A stretch of 64,000 bases of DNA, from the NCBI GenBank assembly GCA_014843695.1, contig CM026390.1, forward strand, positions 1,708,295 to 1,772,294, written 5' to 3'. Under the pieces are notes generated by a model that made no database searches, was not told where the DNA came from, and saw nothing but the letters and a program-made list of their open reading frames with translations. The translations under genes were made by a program, and so were the position numbers. Source of the DNA: Archivesica marissinica. Its lineage: Eukaryota; Mollusca; Bivalvia; Venerida; Vesicomyidae. How positions within the stretch are numbered: position 1 is the stretch's first letter; every line of letters starts with the position of its first letter. Of this stretch, positions 24,501 to 35,517 are shown piece by piece.

Positions 24501-25124
24501 ACCTATGTATTTAAACAACTTAAATCTAATATAATGTTCTTTCCAACCCTATGTATTTAAACAACTTAAATCTAATATAATGTTCTTTCCAAACCTATGT
24601 ATTTAAACAACTTAAATCTATTATAATGAAGCCGTTATTTACCTTTACTCCTAATCCATATGTACTTTGAATATATTGTCTTTACGCGTACCTTTATCTT
24701 AACTAAGGTACATATTATTTAAAGCATGACTTTTGGCTGCATACACGTGCTTCATAATTTGGCAAATTAATTCAAAGTGCTGTCTATGGGTATTTGTATA
24801 TTTGGCCCAAGCACATGTAAAATAAAAAACAATAACAAACTATTATTTTAAAACAATAGCTACTCATACTATTAATGTAAGTAGATATATCTCCAACAAC
24901 AATACATGTACGTCATTTCTGCTAGATGTGTCATCGTTAATGACGTCAATTAATGATTCCGCCTCAGGTGATGCTTGCTGTTATAATATCGTGGTCTGCC
25001 TGCGCCATTCTCACTGCTACTGGGCAATTGTCTGCTGATCCAAAAAGTCAGGAATATTTTACTCGGACAGACGCTAGGACAGGTGTGGTAGAATCTGCTA
25101 AATGGTTATATATACCATATCCAG
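9383..25124 (+). CDS. SLC23A: SLC23-family nucleobase/ascorbate transporter, three internal exons
   Basis: Exons 9383-9564, 14818-14938 and 24968-25124 join with matching phases (2-1, then 0-0) into about 153 residues without a stop. The chain shows IQGGIILSALVQ, then YVGPITIVPTITLVGLSL (SLC23 consensus is G-P-[LI]-T-I-x-P-T-[IV]-x-L-[IV]-GLSL), HWGIAALTVCLVLLFSLYI, VKIPFPAY, FKLLPVMLAVIISW, and FTRTDARTGVVESAKW before PYP. This is the middle of the transporter; SLC23A1/A2 are sodium-dependent ascorbate carriers in the plasma membrane, and related NAT proteins carry nucleobases or urate. The N-terminal part (about 180-200 residues) and the C-terminal half with the NAT signature (Q/E/P-N-x-G...) are not visible. 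Missing 5' exons could lie in gap 1 or left of the window, 3' exons in gap 2. Substrate cannot be told. Confidence 0.92.
9964..10945 (+). pseudogene. Tc1/mariner transposase, inactivated copy 1
   Basis: The ATG at 9964 opens MPRLSQRQRIEALMMLSRGD with an HTH (SIDTVSRAF..NTVSKLR), then a stop (TAA after RARFQ, about 10096), then the Tc1 linker DRPRTGRPRVT. Later pieces in shifted frames show FSDEF (first catalytic Asp region), GGGSVMVWGGIMG, MHDNARPHTAKL (second Asp) and SPDLNSIEHIWDVLGRRF, ending HTRY. There are several frameshifts and stops. I could not find terminal inverted repeats around it. It lies in the SLC23 intron between exons a and b. Confidence 0.9.
10946..11925. other. AT-rich SLC23 intron DNA
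   Basis: No gene seen. At 11759-11809 lie degenerate units of the following 36-bp array in opposite orientation (actagaggacatacg, agaggacatac, gaaacgcacac). Confidence 0.6.
11926..13211. repeat. 36-bp tandem array with one three-state variable base
   Basis: About 36 near-identical copies of tgtgcgttttctatgtcctc + tagtatataatgtag[g/a/c]. The bracketed base is the main variable position. The period is divisible by three and both strands stay open: 432 codons plus, 490 codons minus. Confidence 0.98.
13490..14638 (-). mobile_element. Tc1/mariner element, inactivated copy 2, with terminal inverted repeats
   Basis: The ends 13488-13515 and 14613-14640 are inverted copies (TA + ctgagcaaaactagaaacg versus TA + ctcaacaaaactagaaacg, continuing tccct), so TIRs of about 24-28 bp with TA target duplications; length about 1.15 kb. 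On the minus strand, transposase pieces in shifted frames show DRQRPCRSR..RADRYITL, ARRYGVSGQTIRSRLRR, ARRPYTGQ, VMVWGGIMGNRKT, MHDNARPH, SPDLNPIEHIW and a C-terminal part ending near 13659. Frameshifts and stops make it dead. It lies in the same SLC23 intron as copy 1 but is a clearly different subfamily. Confidence 0.92.
14818..14938 (+). CDS. SLC23A: SLC23-like exon b
   Basis: 121 bp between acceptor GATGTTTCAG|AACTG and donor CTACCG|GTACTT (weak +5). It encodes TVCLVLLFSLYINEVKIPFP, then a basic loop (SKRRK) and YPVFKLLP. The phase fits both neighbours. A 29-bp array begins about 70 bp downstream. Confidence 0.9.
15008..15605. repeat. 29-bp tandem array
   Basis: About 20 copies of ctgcaatagatcaacattaa + taaatacag, interrupted once by a T-rich insertion at 15334-15352. 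The cag/cat variants are segregated left and right. Confidence 0.96.
15606..19812. repeat. 34-bp tandem array with 1.7-kb higher-order duplication
   Basis: About 124 copies of gcactggagacatcatgtcc + tgatggaatccatt. A block of about 1,736 bp is duplicated in tandem (for example 16409-16603 = 18145-18339; the variant ACTATGTAAC at 16991 and 18727). Confidence 0.97.
19925..20171 (+). mobile_element. SINE family A, copy with a deletion in the tRNA head
   Basis: Same body and 3' tail as the copy at 5083. The D and anticodon arms are missing (TGTAGTCC joins directly to AGGTATCGCAGGTT) and the B box is mutated (GGTTGGATCC). It lies between the 34-bp and 60-bp arrays in an SLC23 intron. Confidence 0.85.
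20233..20912. repeat. 59-61-bp tandem array
   Basis: About 11 copies with tccttggcggcgtcgcctag and caattaatagtttatatata. Each unit pairs a GC-rich half with an AT-rich half. TA-number differences give the length variants. Confidence 0.96.
21025..21252. repeat. 11-bp tandem array, C-free strand
   Basis: Unit gagatgatagg with occasional gatggga insertions. The plus strand contains no C for about 230 bp. Confidence 0.95.
21268..22041. repeat. 35-bp tandem array
   Basis: About 22 copies of gtctagaacaccatacgcat + ggcagctttatatat. Confidence 0.97.
22042..22249. other. AT-rich spacer
   Basis: Unique, AT-rich, nothing recognised. Confidence 0.5.
22250..23636. repeat. 41-bp tandem array with 164-bp higher-order unit
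   Basis: About 34 copies of tgcatggttactatacaaaa + tgaaatataaactgtactatc. The variant caaaatgatatataagc recurs at 22321, 22485 and 22649, exactly 164 bp (four units) apart. Confidence 0.97.
23752..24212. repeat. 46-bp tandem array, hairpin-prone
   Basis: About 10 copies of cgatatgtccttctatcgca + catgtaggacaggcatgcgtgttaaa (written in two parts). TGTCCT and AGGACA in each unit can pair; some units carry tgttttaca instead. Confidence 0.96.
24250..24627. repeat. 46-bp tandem array, second and unrelated
   Basis: About 8 almost identical copies of ttctttccaaacctatgtat followed by ttaaacaacttaaatctaat. ATTTAA..TTAAAT can form a small stem in each unit. Confidence 0.97.
24628..24967. other. SLC23 intron, 3' part
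   Basis: Unique AT-rich DNA leading to the acceptor of SLC23 exon c. A CRE-like TGACGTCA (24941-24948) lies about 20 bp before the splice site. Confidence 0.5.
24968..25124 (+). CDS. SLC23A: SLC23-like exon c
   Basis: 157 bp between acceptor TTCCGCCTCAG|GTGATG and donor CCATATCCAG|GTAAGG. It encodes VMLAVIISWSACAILTATGQ, then the conserved F-[TA]-RTDA-R-x-GV motif and AKWLYIPYPG, ending in phase 1. An open frame starting at ATG 24953 reads through it, but those first five codons are intron. The 35-bp array begins about 155 bp downstream. Confidence 0.93.
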
Positions 25125-25281
25125 GTAAGGGATACACTAGTATTCCATATGTATATGTATGGTATTTTATTAGAACCCCCCCCCCAAAAAAAAGAATGTG
25201 TATTTTCAATTGGCTGTATAAATGTCATTAATTCCACTGGGTTTTCATTTTAAGCTGTTCGTGTGGGTACGCAATATGATT

Positions 25282-28200
25282 ACTGGTGGTGGAGTAGGTG
25301 CCCACCTATGTGTTTGCTGAGGGTGGAGTATGTAGCCCACCTATGTGTTTGCTGGTGGTGGAGTATATAGCCCACCTATGTGTTTGCTGGTGGTGGAGTA
25401 TGTAGCCCACCTATGTGTTTGCTGGTGGTCGAGTATATATCCCACCTATGTGTTTGCTGGTGGTGGAGTAGGTAGCCCACCTATGTGTTTGCTGGTGGTG
25501 GAGTATATAGCCCACCTATGTGTTTGCTGGTGGTGGAGTATATAGCCCACCTATGTGTTTGCTGGTGGTTGAGTATGTAGCCCACCTATGTGTTTGCTGG
25601 TGGTGGAGTATATAGCCCACCTATGTGTTTAGTGGTGGTGGAGTATGTAGCCCACCTATGTGTTTGCTGGTGGTGGAGTATGTAGCCCACCTATGTGTTT
25701 GCTGGTGGTGGTGTATATAGCCCACCTATGTGTTTGCTGGTGGTGGAGTATGTAGCCCACCTATGTGTTTGCTGGTGGTGGTGTATATAGCCCACCTATG
25801 TGTTTGCTGGTTGTGGAGTAGGTAGCCCACCTATGTGTTTGCTGGTGGTGGAGTAGGTAGCCCACCTATGTGTTTGCTGGGTGTGGAGTATAGCCCACCT
25901 ATGTGTTTGCTGGTGGTGGAGTAGTACCCACCTAGTGTTTGCTGGTGGTGGAGTAGGTAGCCCACCTATGTGTTTGCTGGTGGTGAGTATATATCCCACC
26001 TATGTGTTTGCTGGTGGTGGAGTATATAGCCCACCTATGTGTTTGCTGGTGGTGGAGTAATAGCCCACCTATGTGTTTGGTGGTGGTGGAGTATATAGCC
26101 AACCTATGTGTTTGCTGCTGGTGGTGGAGTAAATAGCCCACCTATGTGTTTGCTGGTGGTGGAGTATATAGCCCACCTATGTGTTGCTGGTGGTGGAGTA
26201 TATAGCCCACCTATGTGTTTGCTGGTGGTGGAGTATATAGCCCACCTATGTGTTTGCTGGTGGTGGAATATATAGCCCACCTATGTGTTTGCTGGTGGTG
26301 GAGTATATAGCCCACCTATGTGTTTGCTGGTGGTGGAGTATATAGCCCACCTATGTGTTTGCTGGTGGTGGAGTATATAGCCCACCTATGTGTTTGCTGG
26401 TGGTTGAGCATGTAGCCCACCTATGTGTTTGCTGGTGGTGGAGTATATAGCCCACCTATGTGTTTGCTGGTGGTGGAGTATGTAGCCCACCTATGTGTTT
26501 GCTGGTGGTGGAGTATATAGCCCACCTATGTGTTTGCTGGTGGTGGAGTATATAGCCCACCTATATGTTTGTTGGTGGTGGAGTATATAGCCCACCTATG
26601 TGTTTGCTGGTGGTGGAGTAGGTAGCCCACCTATTTGTTTGCTGGTGGTGGAGTATGTAGCCCACCTATGTGTTTGCTGGTGGTGGAGTATATAGCACTA
26701 TTATGTGTTTGCTGGTGGTGGAGTATATAGCCCATCTATGTGTTTGCTGGTGGTGGAGTATGTAGCCCACCTATGTGTTTGCTGGTGGTGGAGTATATAG
26801 CCCACCTATGTGTTTGCTGGTGGTGGAGTATATAGCCCACCTATGTGTTTGCTGGTGGTGGAGTATATAGCCCACCTATGTGTTTGCTGGTGGTGGAGTA
26901 TATAGCCCACCTATGTGTTTGCTGGTGGTGGAGTATATATCCCACCTATGTGTTTGCTGGTGGTGGAGAATATAGCCCACCTATGGGTTTGCTGGTGGTG
27001 GAGTATGTAGCCCACCTATGTGTTTGCTGGTGGTGGAGTATATAGCCCACCTATGTGTTTGCTGGTGGTGGAGTTTGTAGCCCACCTATGTGTTTGCTGG
27101 TGGTGGAGTAGGTAGCCTACCTATGTCTTTGCTGGTGGTGGAGTATATAGCCCACCTATGTGTTTGCTGGTGGTGGAGTATGTAGCCCACCTATGTGTTT
27201 GCTGGTGGTGGAGTTATAGCCCACCTATATGTTTGCTGGTGGTGGAGTATATAGCCCACCTATATGTTTGCTGATGGTGGAGTATATAGCCCACCTATGT
27301 GTTTGCTGATTGTGGAGTATATAGCCCACCTATGTGTTTGCTGGTGGTGGAGTATATAGACCACCTATGTGTTTGCTGGTATTGGAGTATGTAGCCCACC
27401 TATGTGTTTGCTGGTGGTGGAATATATAGCACTATTATGTGTTTGCTGGTGGTGGAGTATATAGCCCACCTATGTGTTTGCTGGTGGTGGAGTATATAGC
27501 CCACCTATGTGTTTGCTGGTGGTGGAGTATATAGCCCACCTATGTGTTTGCTGGTTGTGGAATAGGTAGACCACCTATGTGGTTGCTGGTGGTGGAGTAG
27601 GTAGCCCACCTATGTGTTTGCTGGTGGTGGAGTATATAGCCCACATATGTGTTTGCTGGTGGTGGAGTATATAACCCACCTATGTGTTTGCTGGTGGTGG
27701 AGTATATAGCCCACCTATGTGTTTGCTGGTGGTGGAGTATATATCCCACCTATGTGTTTGCTGGTGGTGGAGTATATAGCCTACCTATGTGTTTGCTGGT
27801 GTTGGAGTATATAGCCCACCTATGTGTTTGCTGGTGGTGGAGTATATAGCCCACCTATGTGTTTGCTGGTGGTGGAGTATATAGCCCACCTATGTGTTTG
27901 CTGGTGGTGGAGTATTTAGCCCACCTATGTGTTTGCTGGTGGTGGAGTATATAGCCCACCTATGTGTTTGCTGGTGGTGGAGTATGTAGCCCACCTATGT
28001 GTTTGCTGGTGGTGGAGTATATAGCCCACCTATGTGTTTGCTGGTGGTGGAGTATGTAGCCCACCTATGTGTTTGCTGGTGGTGGAGTATGTAGCCCACC
28101 TATGTGTTTGCTGGTGGTGGAGTATATAGCCCACCTATGTGTTTGCTGGTGGTGGAGTATATAGCCCACCTATGTGTTTGCTGGTGGTGGAGTATGTAGC

Positions 28201-31200
28201 CCACCTATGTGTTTGCTGGTGGTGGAGTATATAGCCCTATTATGTGTTTGCTTGTTGTGGAGTAGGTAGCCCACCTATGTGTTTGCTGGTGGTGGAGTAG
28301 GTAGCCCACCTATGTGTTTGCTGGTGGTGGAGTATATAGCCCATCTATGTGTTTGCTGGTGGTGGAATATATAGCCCACCTATGTGTTTGCTAGTGGTGG
28401 AGTATGTAGCCCACATATGTGTTTCCTGGTGGTGGAGTATATAGCCCTATTATGTGTTTGCTGGTGGTGGAGTATATAGCCCACCTATGTGTTTGCTGGT
28501 GGTGGAGTATATAGCCCACCTATGTGTTTGCTGGTGGTGGAGTATATAGCCCACCTATGTGTTTGCTGGTGCTGGAGTATATAGCCCACCTATGTGTTTG
28601 CTGGTGGTGGAGTATATAGCCCACCTATATGTTTGCTGGTTGTGGAGTAGGTAGCCCACCTATGTGTTTGCTGGTGGTGGAGTAGGTAGCCCACCTATGT
28701 GTTTGCTGGTGGTGGAGTATATATCCCACCTATGTGTTTGCTGGTGGTGGAGTATATAGCCCACCTATGTGTTTGCTGGTGGTGGAGTATGTAGCCCACC
28801 TATGTGTTTGCTGGTGGTGGAGTAGGTAGCCCACCTATGTGTTTGCTGGTGGTGGAGTAGGTAGCCCACCTATGTGTTTGCTGGTGGTGGAGTATATAGC
28901 CCACCTATGTGTTTGCTGATGTGGAGTATATATCCCACCTATGTGTTTGCTGGTGGTGGAGTATATAGCCTACCTATGTGGTTGTTTGCTGGTGTTGGAG
29001 TATATAGCCCACCTATGTGTTTGCTGGTGGTGGAGTATATAGCCCACCTATGTGTTTGCTGGTGGTGGAGTATATAGCCCACCTATGTGTTTGCTGGTGG
29101 TGGAGTATATAGCCCACCTATGTGTTTGCTGGTTGTGGAATAGGTAGCCAACCTATGTGTTTGCTAGTGGTGGAGTAGGTAGCCCACCTATGTGTTTGCT
29201 GGTGGTGGAGTATATAGCCCACCTATATGTTTGCTGGTGGTGGAGTTTATAGCCCACCTATGTATTTGCTTGTGGTGGAGTATGTAGCACACCTATGTGT
29301 TTGCTGGTGGCGGAGTAGGTAGCCCACCTATGTGTTTGCTGGTGGTGGAGTATATAGCCCACCTATGTGTTTGCTGGTGGTGGAGTATATAGCCCACCTA
29401 TGTGTTTGCTGGTGGTGGAGTATATAGCCCACCTATGTGTTTGCTGGTGGTGGAGAATATAGCGCACCTATGGGTTTGCTGGTGGTGGAGTATGTAGCCC
29501 ACCTATGTGTTTGCTGGTGGTGGATTATATAGCCCACCTATGTGTTTGCTGGTGGTGGAGTATGTAGCCCACCTATGTGTTTGCTGGTGGTCGAGTATAT
29601 ATCCCACATATGTGTTTGCTGGTGGTGGAGTAGGTAGCCCACCTATGTGTTTGCTGGTGGTGGAGTATATAGCCCACCTATGTGTTTGCTGGTGGTGGAG
29701 TATATAGCCCACCTATGTGTTTGCTGGTGGTGGAGTATGTAGCCCACCTATGTGTTTGCTGGTGGTGGAGTATATATCCCACCTATGTGTTTGCTGGTGG
29801 TGGAGTATGTAGCCCACCTATGTGTTTGCTGGTGGTGGAGTATGTAGCCCACCTATGTGTTTGCTGGTGGTGGAGTATATAGCCCACCTATGTGTTTGCT
29901 GGTGGTGGAGTATGTAACCCACCTATGTTTTTGCTGGTGGTGGAGTATATAGCCCACCTATGTGTTTGCTGGTGGTGGAGTATATAGCCCACCTATGTGT
30001 TTGCTGGTGTTGGAGTATATAGCCCACCTATGTGTTTGCTGGTTGTGGAGTAGGTAGCCCACCTATGTGTTTGCTGGTGGTGGAGTAGGTAGCCCACCTA
30101 TGTGTTTGCTGGTGGTGGAGTATATAGCCCATCTATGTGTTTGCTGGTGGTGGAGTATATAGCCCACCTATGTGTTTGCTGGTGGTGGAGTATGTAGCCC
30201 ACCTATGTGTTTGCTGGTGGTCGAGTATATATCCCACCTATGTGTTTGCTGGTGGTGGAGTAGGTAGCCCACCTATGTGTTTGCTGGTGGTGGAGTATAT
30301 AGCCCACCTATGTGTTTGCTGGTGGTGGAGTAGGTAGCCCACCTATGTGTTTGCTGGTGGTGGAGTAGGTAGCCCACCTATGTGTTTGCTGGTGGTGGAG
30401 TATATAGCCCACCTATGTGTTTGCTGGTGGTGGAGTATTTAGCACACCTATGTGTTTGCTGGTGGTGGAGTATATAGCCCACCTATGTGTTTGCTGATGG
30501 TGGAGTATATATCCCACCTATGTGTTTGCTGGTGGTGGAGTATATAGCCTACCTATGTGTTTGCTGGTGGTGGAGTATATAGCCCACCTATGTGTTTGCT
30601 GGTGGTGGAGTATATAGCCCACCTATATGTTTGCTGGTGGTGGAGTATATAGCCCACGTATGTGTTTGCTGGTGGTGGAGTATATAGCCCACCTATGTGT
30701 TTGCTGGTCGTGGGGAGTATATAGCCCACCTATGTGCTTGCTGGTGGTGGAGTATGCCCACCTATGTGCTTGCTGGTGGTGGAGTATATAGCCCACCTAT
30801 GTGTTTGCTGGTGGTGGAGTATGTAGCCACCTATGTGCTTGCTGGGTGGAGTATATAGACCACCTATGTGTTTGCTGGTGGAGGAGTATGTAGCCCACCT
30901 ATGTGTTTGCTGGTGGTGGAGTATATAGCCCACCTATGTGTTTTGCTGGTGTTGGAGTATATAGCCCACCTATGTGTTTGCTGGTTGTGGAGTAGGTAGC
31001 CCACCTATGTGTTTGCTGGTGGTGGAGTAGGTAGCCCACCTATGTGTTTGCTGGTGGTGGAGTATATAGCCGATCTATGTGTTTGCTGGTGGTGGAGTAT
31101 ATAGCCCACCTATGTGCTTGCTGGTGGTGGAGTATGTAGCCCACCTATGTGTTTGCTGGTGGTGGAGTATATAGCCCTATTATGTGTTTGCTGGTGGTGG

Positions 31201-33000
31201 AGTATATAGCCCACCTATGTGTTTGCTGGTGGTGGAGTATATAGCCCACCTATGTGTTTGTTGGTGGTGGAGTATATAGCCCACCTATGTGTTTGCTGGT
31301 GCTGGAGTATATAGCCCACCTATGTGTTTGCTGGTGGTGGAGTATATAGCCCACCTATGTGTTTGCTGGTTGTGGAGTAGGTAGCCCACCTATGTGTTTG
31401 CTGGTGGTGGAGTAGGTAGCCCACCTATGTGTTTGCTGGTGGTGGAGTATATATCCCACCTATGTGTTTGCTGGTGGTGGAGTATATAGCCCACCTATGT
31501 GTTTGCTGGTGGTGGAGTATGTAGCCCACCTATGTGTTTGCTGGTGGTGAAGTATATAGCCCACCTATGTGTTTGCTGGTGGTGGAGTAGGTAGCCCACC
31601 TATGTGTTTGCTGGTGGTGGAGTATATAGCCCACCTATGTGTTTGCTGGTGGTGGAGTATGTAGCACACCTATGTGTTTGCTGGTGGTGGAGTATATAGC
31701 CCACCTATGTGTTTGCTGATGGTGGAGTATATATCCCACCTATGTGTTTGCTGGTGGTGGAGTATATAGCCTACCTATGTGTTTGCTGGTGGTGGAGTAT
31801 GCAGCCCACCTATGTGTTTGCGGTGGGTGGAGTATATAGCCCACCTATGTGGTTGCTGGTGGTGGAGTATATAGCCCACCTATGTGTTTGCTGGTGGTAG
31901 AGTATAAGCCCACCTATGTGTTTGTGGTTGTGGAGTAGGTTGCCACCTATGTGTTTGCTAGTGGTGGAGTAGTAGCCACCTATGTGTTTGCTGGTGGTGG
32001 AGTATATAGCCCACCTATTGTGCTGGTGGTGGAGTATATAGCCCACCTATTGTTTGCTTGTGGTGGAGTATGTAGCCCACCTATGTGTTTGCTGGTGGTG
32101 GTGTGAGTATGTAGCCCACCTATGTATTTGCTTGTGGTGGACTATGTAGCCCACCTATGTGTTTGCTGGTGGTGGAGTAGGTAGCCCACCTATGTGTTTG
32201 CTGGTGGTGGAGTATATAGCCCACCTATGTTTATGCTGGTGGTGGAGTATATAGCCCACCTATGTGTTTGCTGGTGGGAGTATGTAGCCCACTATGTGTT
32301 TGCTGGTGGTGGAGTATAAGCCCACCTATGTGTTTGCTGGTGGTGGAGTATGTAGCCACCTATGAGTTTGCTGGGGGGAGTAGGTAGCCCACCTATGTGT
32401 TTGTGGGGTGGAGTATATAGCCCACCTATGTGTTTGCTGGTGGTGGAGTATGTAGCCCACCTATGTGTTTGCTGGTGGTGGAGTATATAGCCCACCTATG
32501 TGTTTGCTGGTGGTGGAGTATATAGCCCACCTATGTGTTTGCTGGTGTTGGAGTATATAGCCCACCTATGTGTTTGCTGGTTGTGGAGTAGGTAGCCCAC
32601 CTATGTGTTTGCTGGTGGTGGAGTAGGTAGCCCACCTATGTGTTTGCTGGTGGTGGAGTATATAGCCCATCTATGTGTTTACTGGTGGTGGAGTATATAG
32701 CCCACCTATGTGTTTGCTGGTGGTGGAGTATGTAGCCCACCTATGTGTTTGCTGGTGGTCGAGTATATATCCCACCTATGTGTTTGCTGGTGGTGGAGTA
32801 GGTAGCCCACATATGTGTTTGCTGGTGGTGGAGTATATAGCCCACCTATGTGTTTGCTGGTGGTGGAGTATATATTCCACCTATGTGTTTGCTTGTGGTA
32901 GAGTATATAGTCCACCTATGTGTTTGCTGGTGGTGGAGTATATAGCTCTCCTATATGTTTGCTGGTGGTGGAGTATATAGCCCACCTATGTGTTTGCTGG
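25282..33000. repeat. 35-bp tandem array, at least 7.7 kb
   Basis: At least 220 copies of tggagtatatagcccaccta + tgtgtttgctggtgg, running into gap 2. Variants at tatatag/tgtag/ggtag are interspersed. Units with short deletions concentrate at about 25870-26180 and 30690-32440. Confidence 0.98.
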
Positions 33001-34000
33001 NNNNNNNNNNNNNNNNNNNNNNNNNNNNNNNNNNNNNNNNNNNNNNNNNNNNNNNNNNNNNNNNNNNNNNNNNNNNNNNNNNNNNNNNNNNNNNNNNNNN
33101 NNNNNNNNNNNNNNNNNNNNNNNNNNNNNNNNNNNNNNNNNNNNNNNNNNNNNNNNNNNNNNNNNNNNNNNNNNNNNNNNNNNNNNNNNNNNNNNNNNNN
33201 NNNNNNNNNNNNNNNNNNNNNNNNNNNNNNNNNNNNNNNNNNNNNNNNNNNNNNNNNNNNNNNNNNNNNNNNNNNNNNNNNNNNNNNNNNNNNNNNNNNN
33301 NNNNNNNNNNNNNNNNNNNNNNNNNNNNNNNNNNNNNNNNNNNNNNNNNNNNNNNNNNNNNNNNNNNNNNNNNNNNNNNNNNNNNNNNNNNNNNNNNNNN
33401 NNNNNNNNNNNNNNNNNNNNNNNNNNNNNNNNNNNNNNNNNNNNNNNNNNNNNNNNNNNNNNNNNNNNNNNNNNNNNNNNNNNNNNNNNNNNNNNNNNNN
33501 NNNNNNNNNNNNNNNNNNNNNNNNNNNNNNNNNNNNNNNNNNNNNNNNNNNNNNNNNNNNNNNNNNNNNNNNNNNNNNNNNNNNNNNNNNNNNNNNNNNN
33601 NNNNNNNNNNNNNNNNNNNNNNNNNNNNNNNNNNNNNNNNNNNNNNNNNNNNNNNNNNNNNNNNNNNNNNNNNNNNNNNNNNNNNNNNNNNNNNNNNNNN
33701 NNNNNNNNNNNNNNNNNNNNNNNNNNNNNNNNNNNNNNNNNNNNNNNNNNNNNNNNNNNNNNNNNNNNNNNNNNNNNNNNNNNNNNNNNNNNNNNNNNNN
33801 NNNNNNNNNNNNNNNNNNNNNNNNNNNNNNNNNNNNNNNNNNNNNNNNNNNNNNNNNNNNNNNNNNNNNNNNNNNNNNNNNNNNNNNNNNNNNNNNNNNN
33901 NNNNNNNNNNNNNNNNNNNNNNNNNNNNNNNNNNNNNNNNNNNNNNNNNNNNNNNNNNNNNNNNNNNNNNNNNNNNNNNNNNNNNNNNNNNNNNNNNNNN
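33001..34000. other. Assembly gap 2 (1,000 N)
   Basis: Placeholder gap. The left edge is inside the 35-bp array, the right edge is unique. SLC23 and rhomboid 3' exons may be lost here. Confidence 1.
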
Positions 34001-34226
34001 ATGCTATGCAGCTGACATGCGTACTAGACGTTTGGGTTATGCGCATTCTCACGGTTGGTCAGCGTTCCTCGCAAGAAAAAGCGTGTCTTACAGTTTATGC
34101 TGTTCCAAGGATGATCTAATTACCAGGTCCGGTACCACGGCAAATCGGGTCTAAGTACATTTTAAATGCAATGCGTGATCATTGAAGAATTCATATCAAT
34201 ATAAGGACTTAATCGCAGGTTAATAG
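34001..34226. other. Unique DNA after gap 2
   Basis: Both strands were read for rhomboid and SLC23 exons; none was found. Confidence 0.4.
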
Positions 34227-34333
34227 TTTCCATCGGGGTATGAACTACATTGGGCATGTTAAAAGTTAGCGTGGATGTCTTCGGCATCCATACACTTTAA
34301 CCACGCCCAATGTAGTTCATACCCCGAGGGAAA
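34227..34333. repeat. Long fold-back hairpin
   Basis: Arms 34227-34255 and 34305-34333 are inverse complements at 28 of 29 positions, 23 of them consecutive (34233-34255 with 34305-34327). The 49-base spacer carries a second inner hairpin (tggatg..catcca, 34272-34290) joined by an imperfect stem, so nearly the whole 107 nt can fold into one rod. Confidence 0.85.
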
Positions 34334-34432
34334 GTGTTAGCGATTCATTCCTTAACTTACCATTGTACTGTTATAAAATTCTCTTAATTTGAATGACTGT
34401 CTAAATAACTTACATCTCAATTATATGTACAT

Positions 34433-34457
34433 ATTTGTTTGTTTGTTTGTTTGTTTG
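34433..34457. repeat. (TTTG)n microsatellite
   Basis: About six TTTG units. Confidence 0.9.
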
Positions 34458-34464
34458 TATTGGG

Positions 34465-34935
34465 GGTTTAAAGTAGCAGCACCCACTTATGTCACATGGC
34501 GACTCCCCAGCTATTATTGGTAGAACCCAGGAGGCCCTGGTAACAGTATTTAATACACGGGCGCGTACCAGGGTAGAACCACCGGATGTTCACAAGCCAG
34601 CCGGATAGCTACATATATGTACAGCCTCTAACACTGCAATACTTTACTTTCTATTCTAGTTTCATTTACATCTGGCATTTCCAATAATCAGGTACATGTA
34701 CAAAATAATTCCACTATTTAGTGAGATACATGCCTGCGATTCATAAATAAACCAAGCGGAAGCAGTTTCAACTGATTTGTTTATAGTAACTCCAACATGT
34801 TATATGGAGACTACCCAGTTAGTATTGGTCGAGTACTGGTCTCCCCTCCTCTCCCCCTCCTCTCTCCCTCCACTCCCCCTCCCTACCGAACAGTATTTCA
34901 GGAATGGGTGGACACCAGGGTAGAACCACTGATGA
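34465..34935. repeat. Two diverged copies of a dispersed repeat
   Basis: 34465-34600 and 34795-34935 share, in order, tggcgactccccag / tggagactacccag, tattattggt / tagtattggt, aacagtattt, and accagggtagaaccac. Family not recognised. Confidence 0.5.
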
Positions 34936-34959
34936 AGGAATCACCCCAGTGTCGAATCT

Positions 34960-35071
34960 TTGTGAGGGTCAAGTGATTTGTGAGGGTCAAGTGATTTGTG
35001 AGGGTCAAGTGATTTGTGAGGGTCAAGTGATTTGTGAGGGTCAAGTGATTTGTGAGGGTCAAGTGATTTGA
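34960..35071. repeat. 18-bp tandem array
   Basis: Six copies of gtgagggtcaagtgattt. Confidence 0.96.
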
Positions 35072-35177
35072 AGTGAGCGACATAAACGACGCGGTTACTG
35101 AGGCCCCGAGTCAAGCTTGATACCGACTCGTTGCTCTTATAGCTTTACCATGGGCTGCAACGCCAAGCATGACACAC

Positions 35178-35505
35178 GTATATGTTTGTTTCACCGAGTA
35201 GGCCGTATATGTTTGTTTCACCGAGTAGGCCGTATATGTTTGTTTCACCGAGTAGGCCGTATATGTTTGTTTCATCGAGTAGGGCGTATATGTTTGTTTC
35301 ATCGAGTAGGGCGAATATGTTTGTTTCATCGAGTAGGGCGTATCGGGTTGTTCCATCGAGTAGGGCGTATATGTTTGTTTCATCGAGTAGGGCGTATATG
35401 TTTGTTTCATCGAGTAGGGCGTATCTGTTTGTTCCATCGAGTAGGGCGTATATGTTTGTTTCATCGAGTAGGGTGTATATGTTTGTTTCATCGAGTAGGG
35501 CCTAC
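35178..35505. repeat. 27-bp tandem array
   Basis: About 12 copies of tatgtttgtttcaccgagta + ggccgta. A caccgagtaggcc form (left) changes to a catcgagtagggc form (right). Period divisible by three. Confidence 0.97.
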
Positions 35506-35517
35506 CCGACACTATGA

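Noticed and set aside
25282..33000. CRISPR array
   Set aside because: No unique spacers; units are contiguous and the DNA is eukaryotic.
32916..34154. Frames of 340-400 codons crossing gap 2
   Set aside because: Same N artefact.
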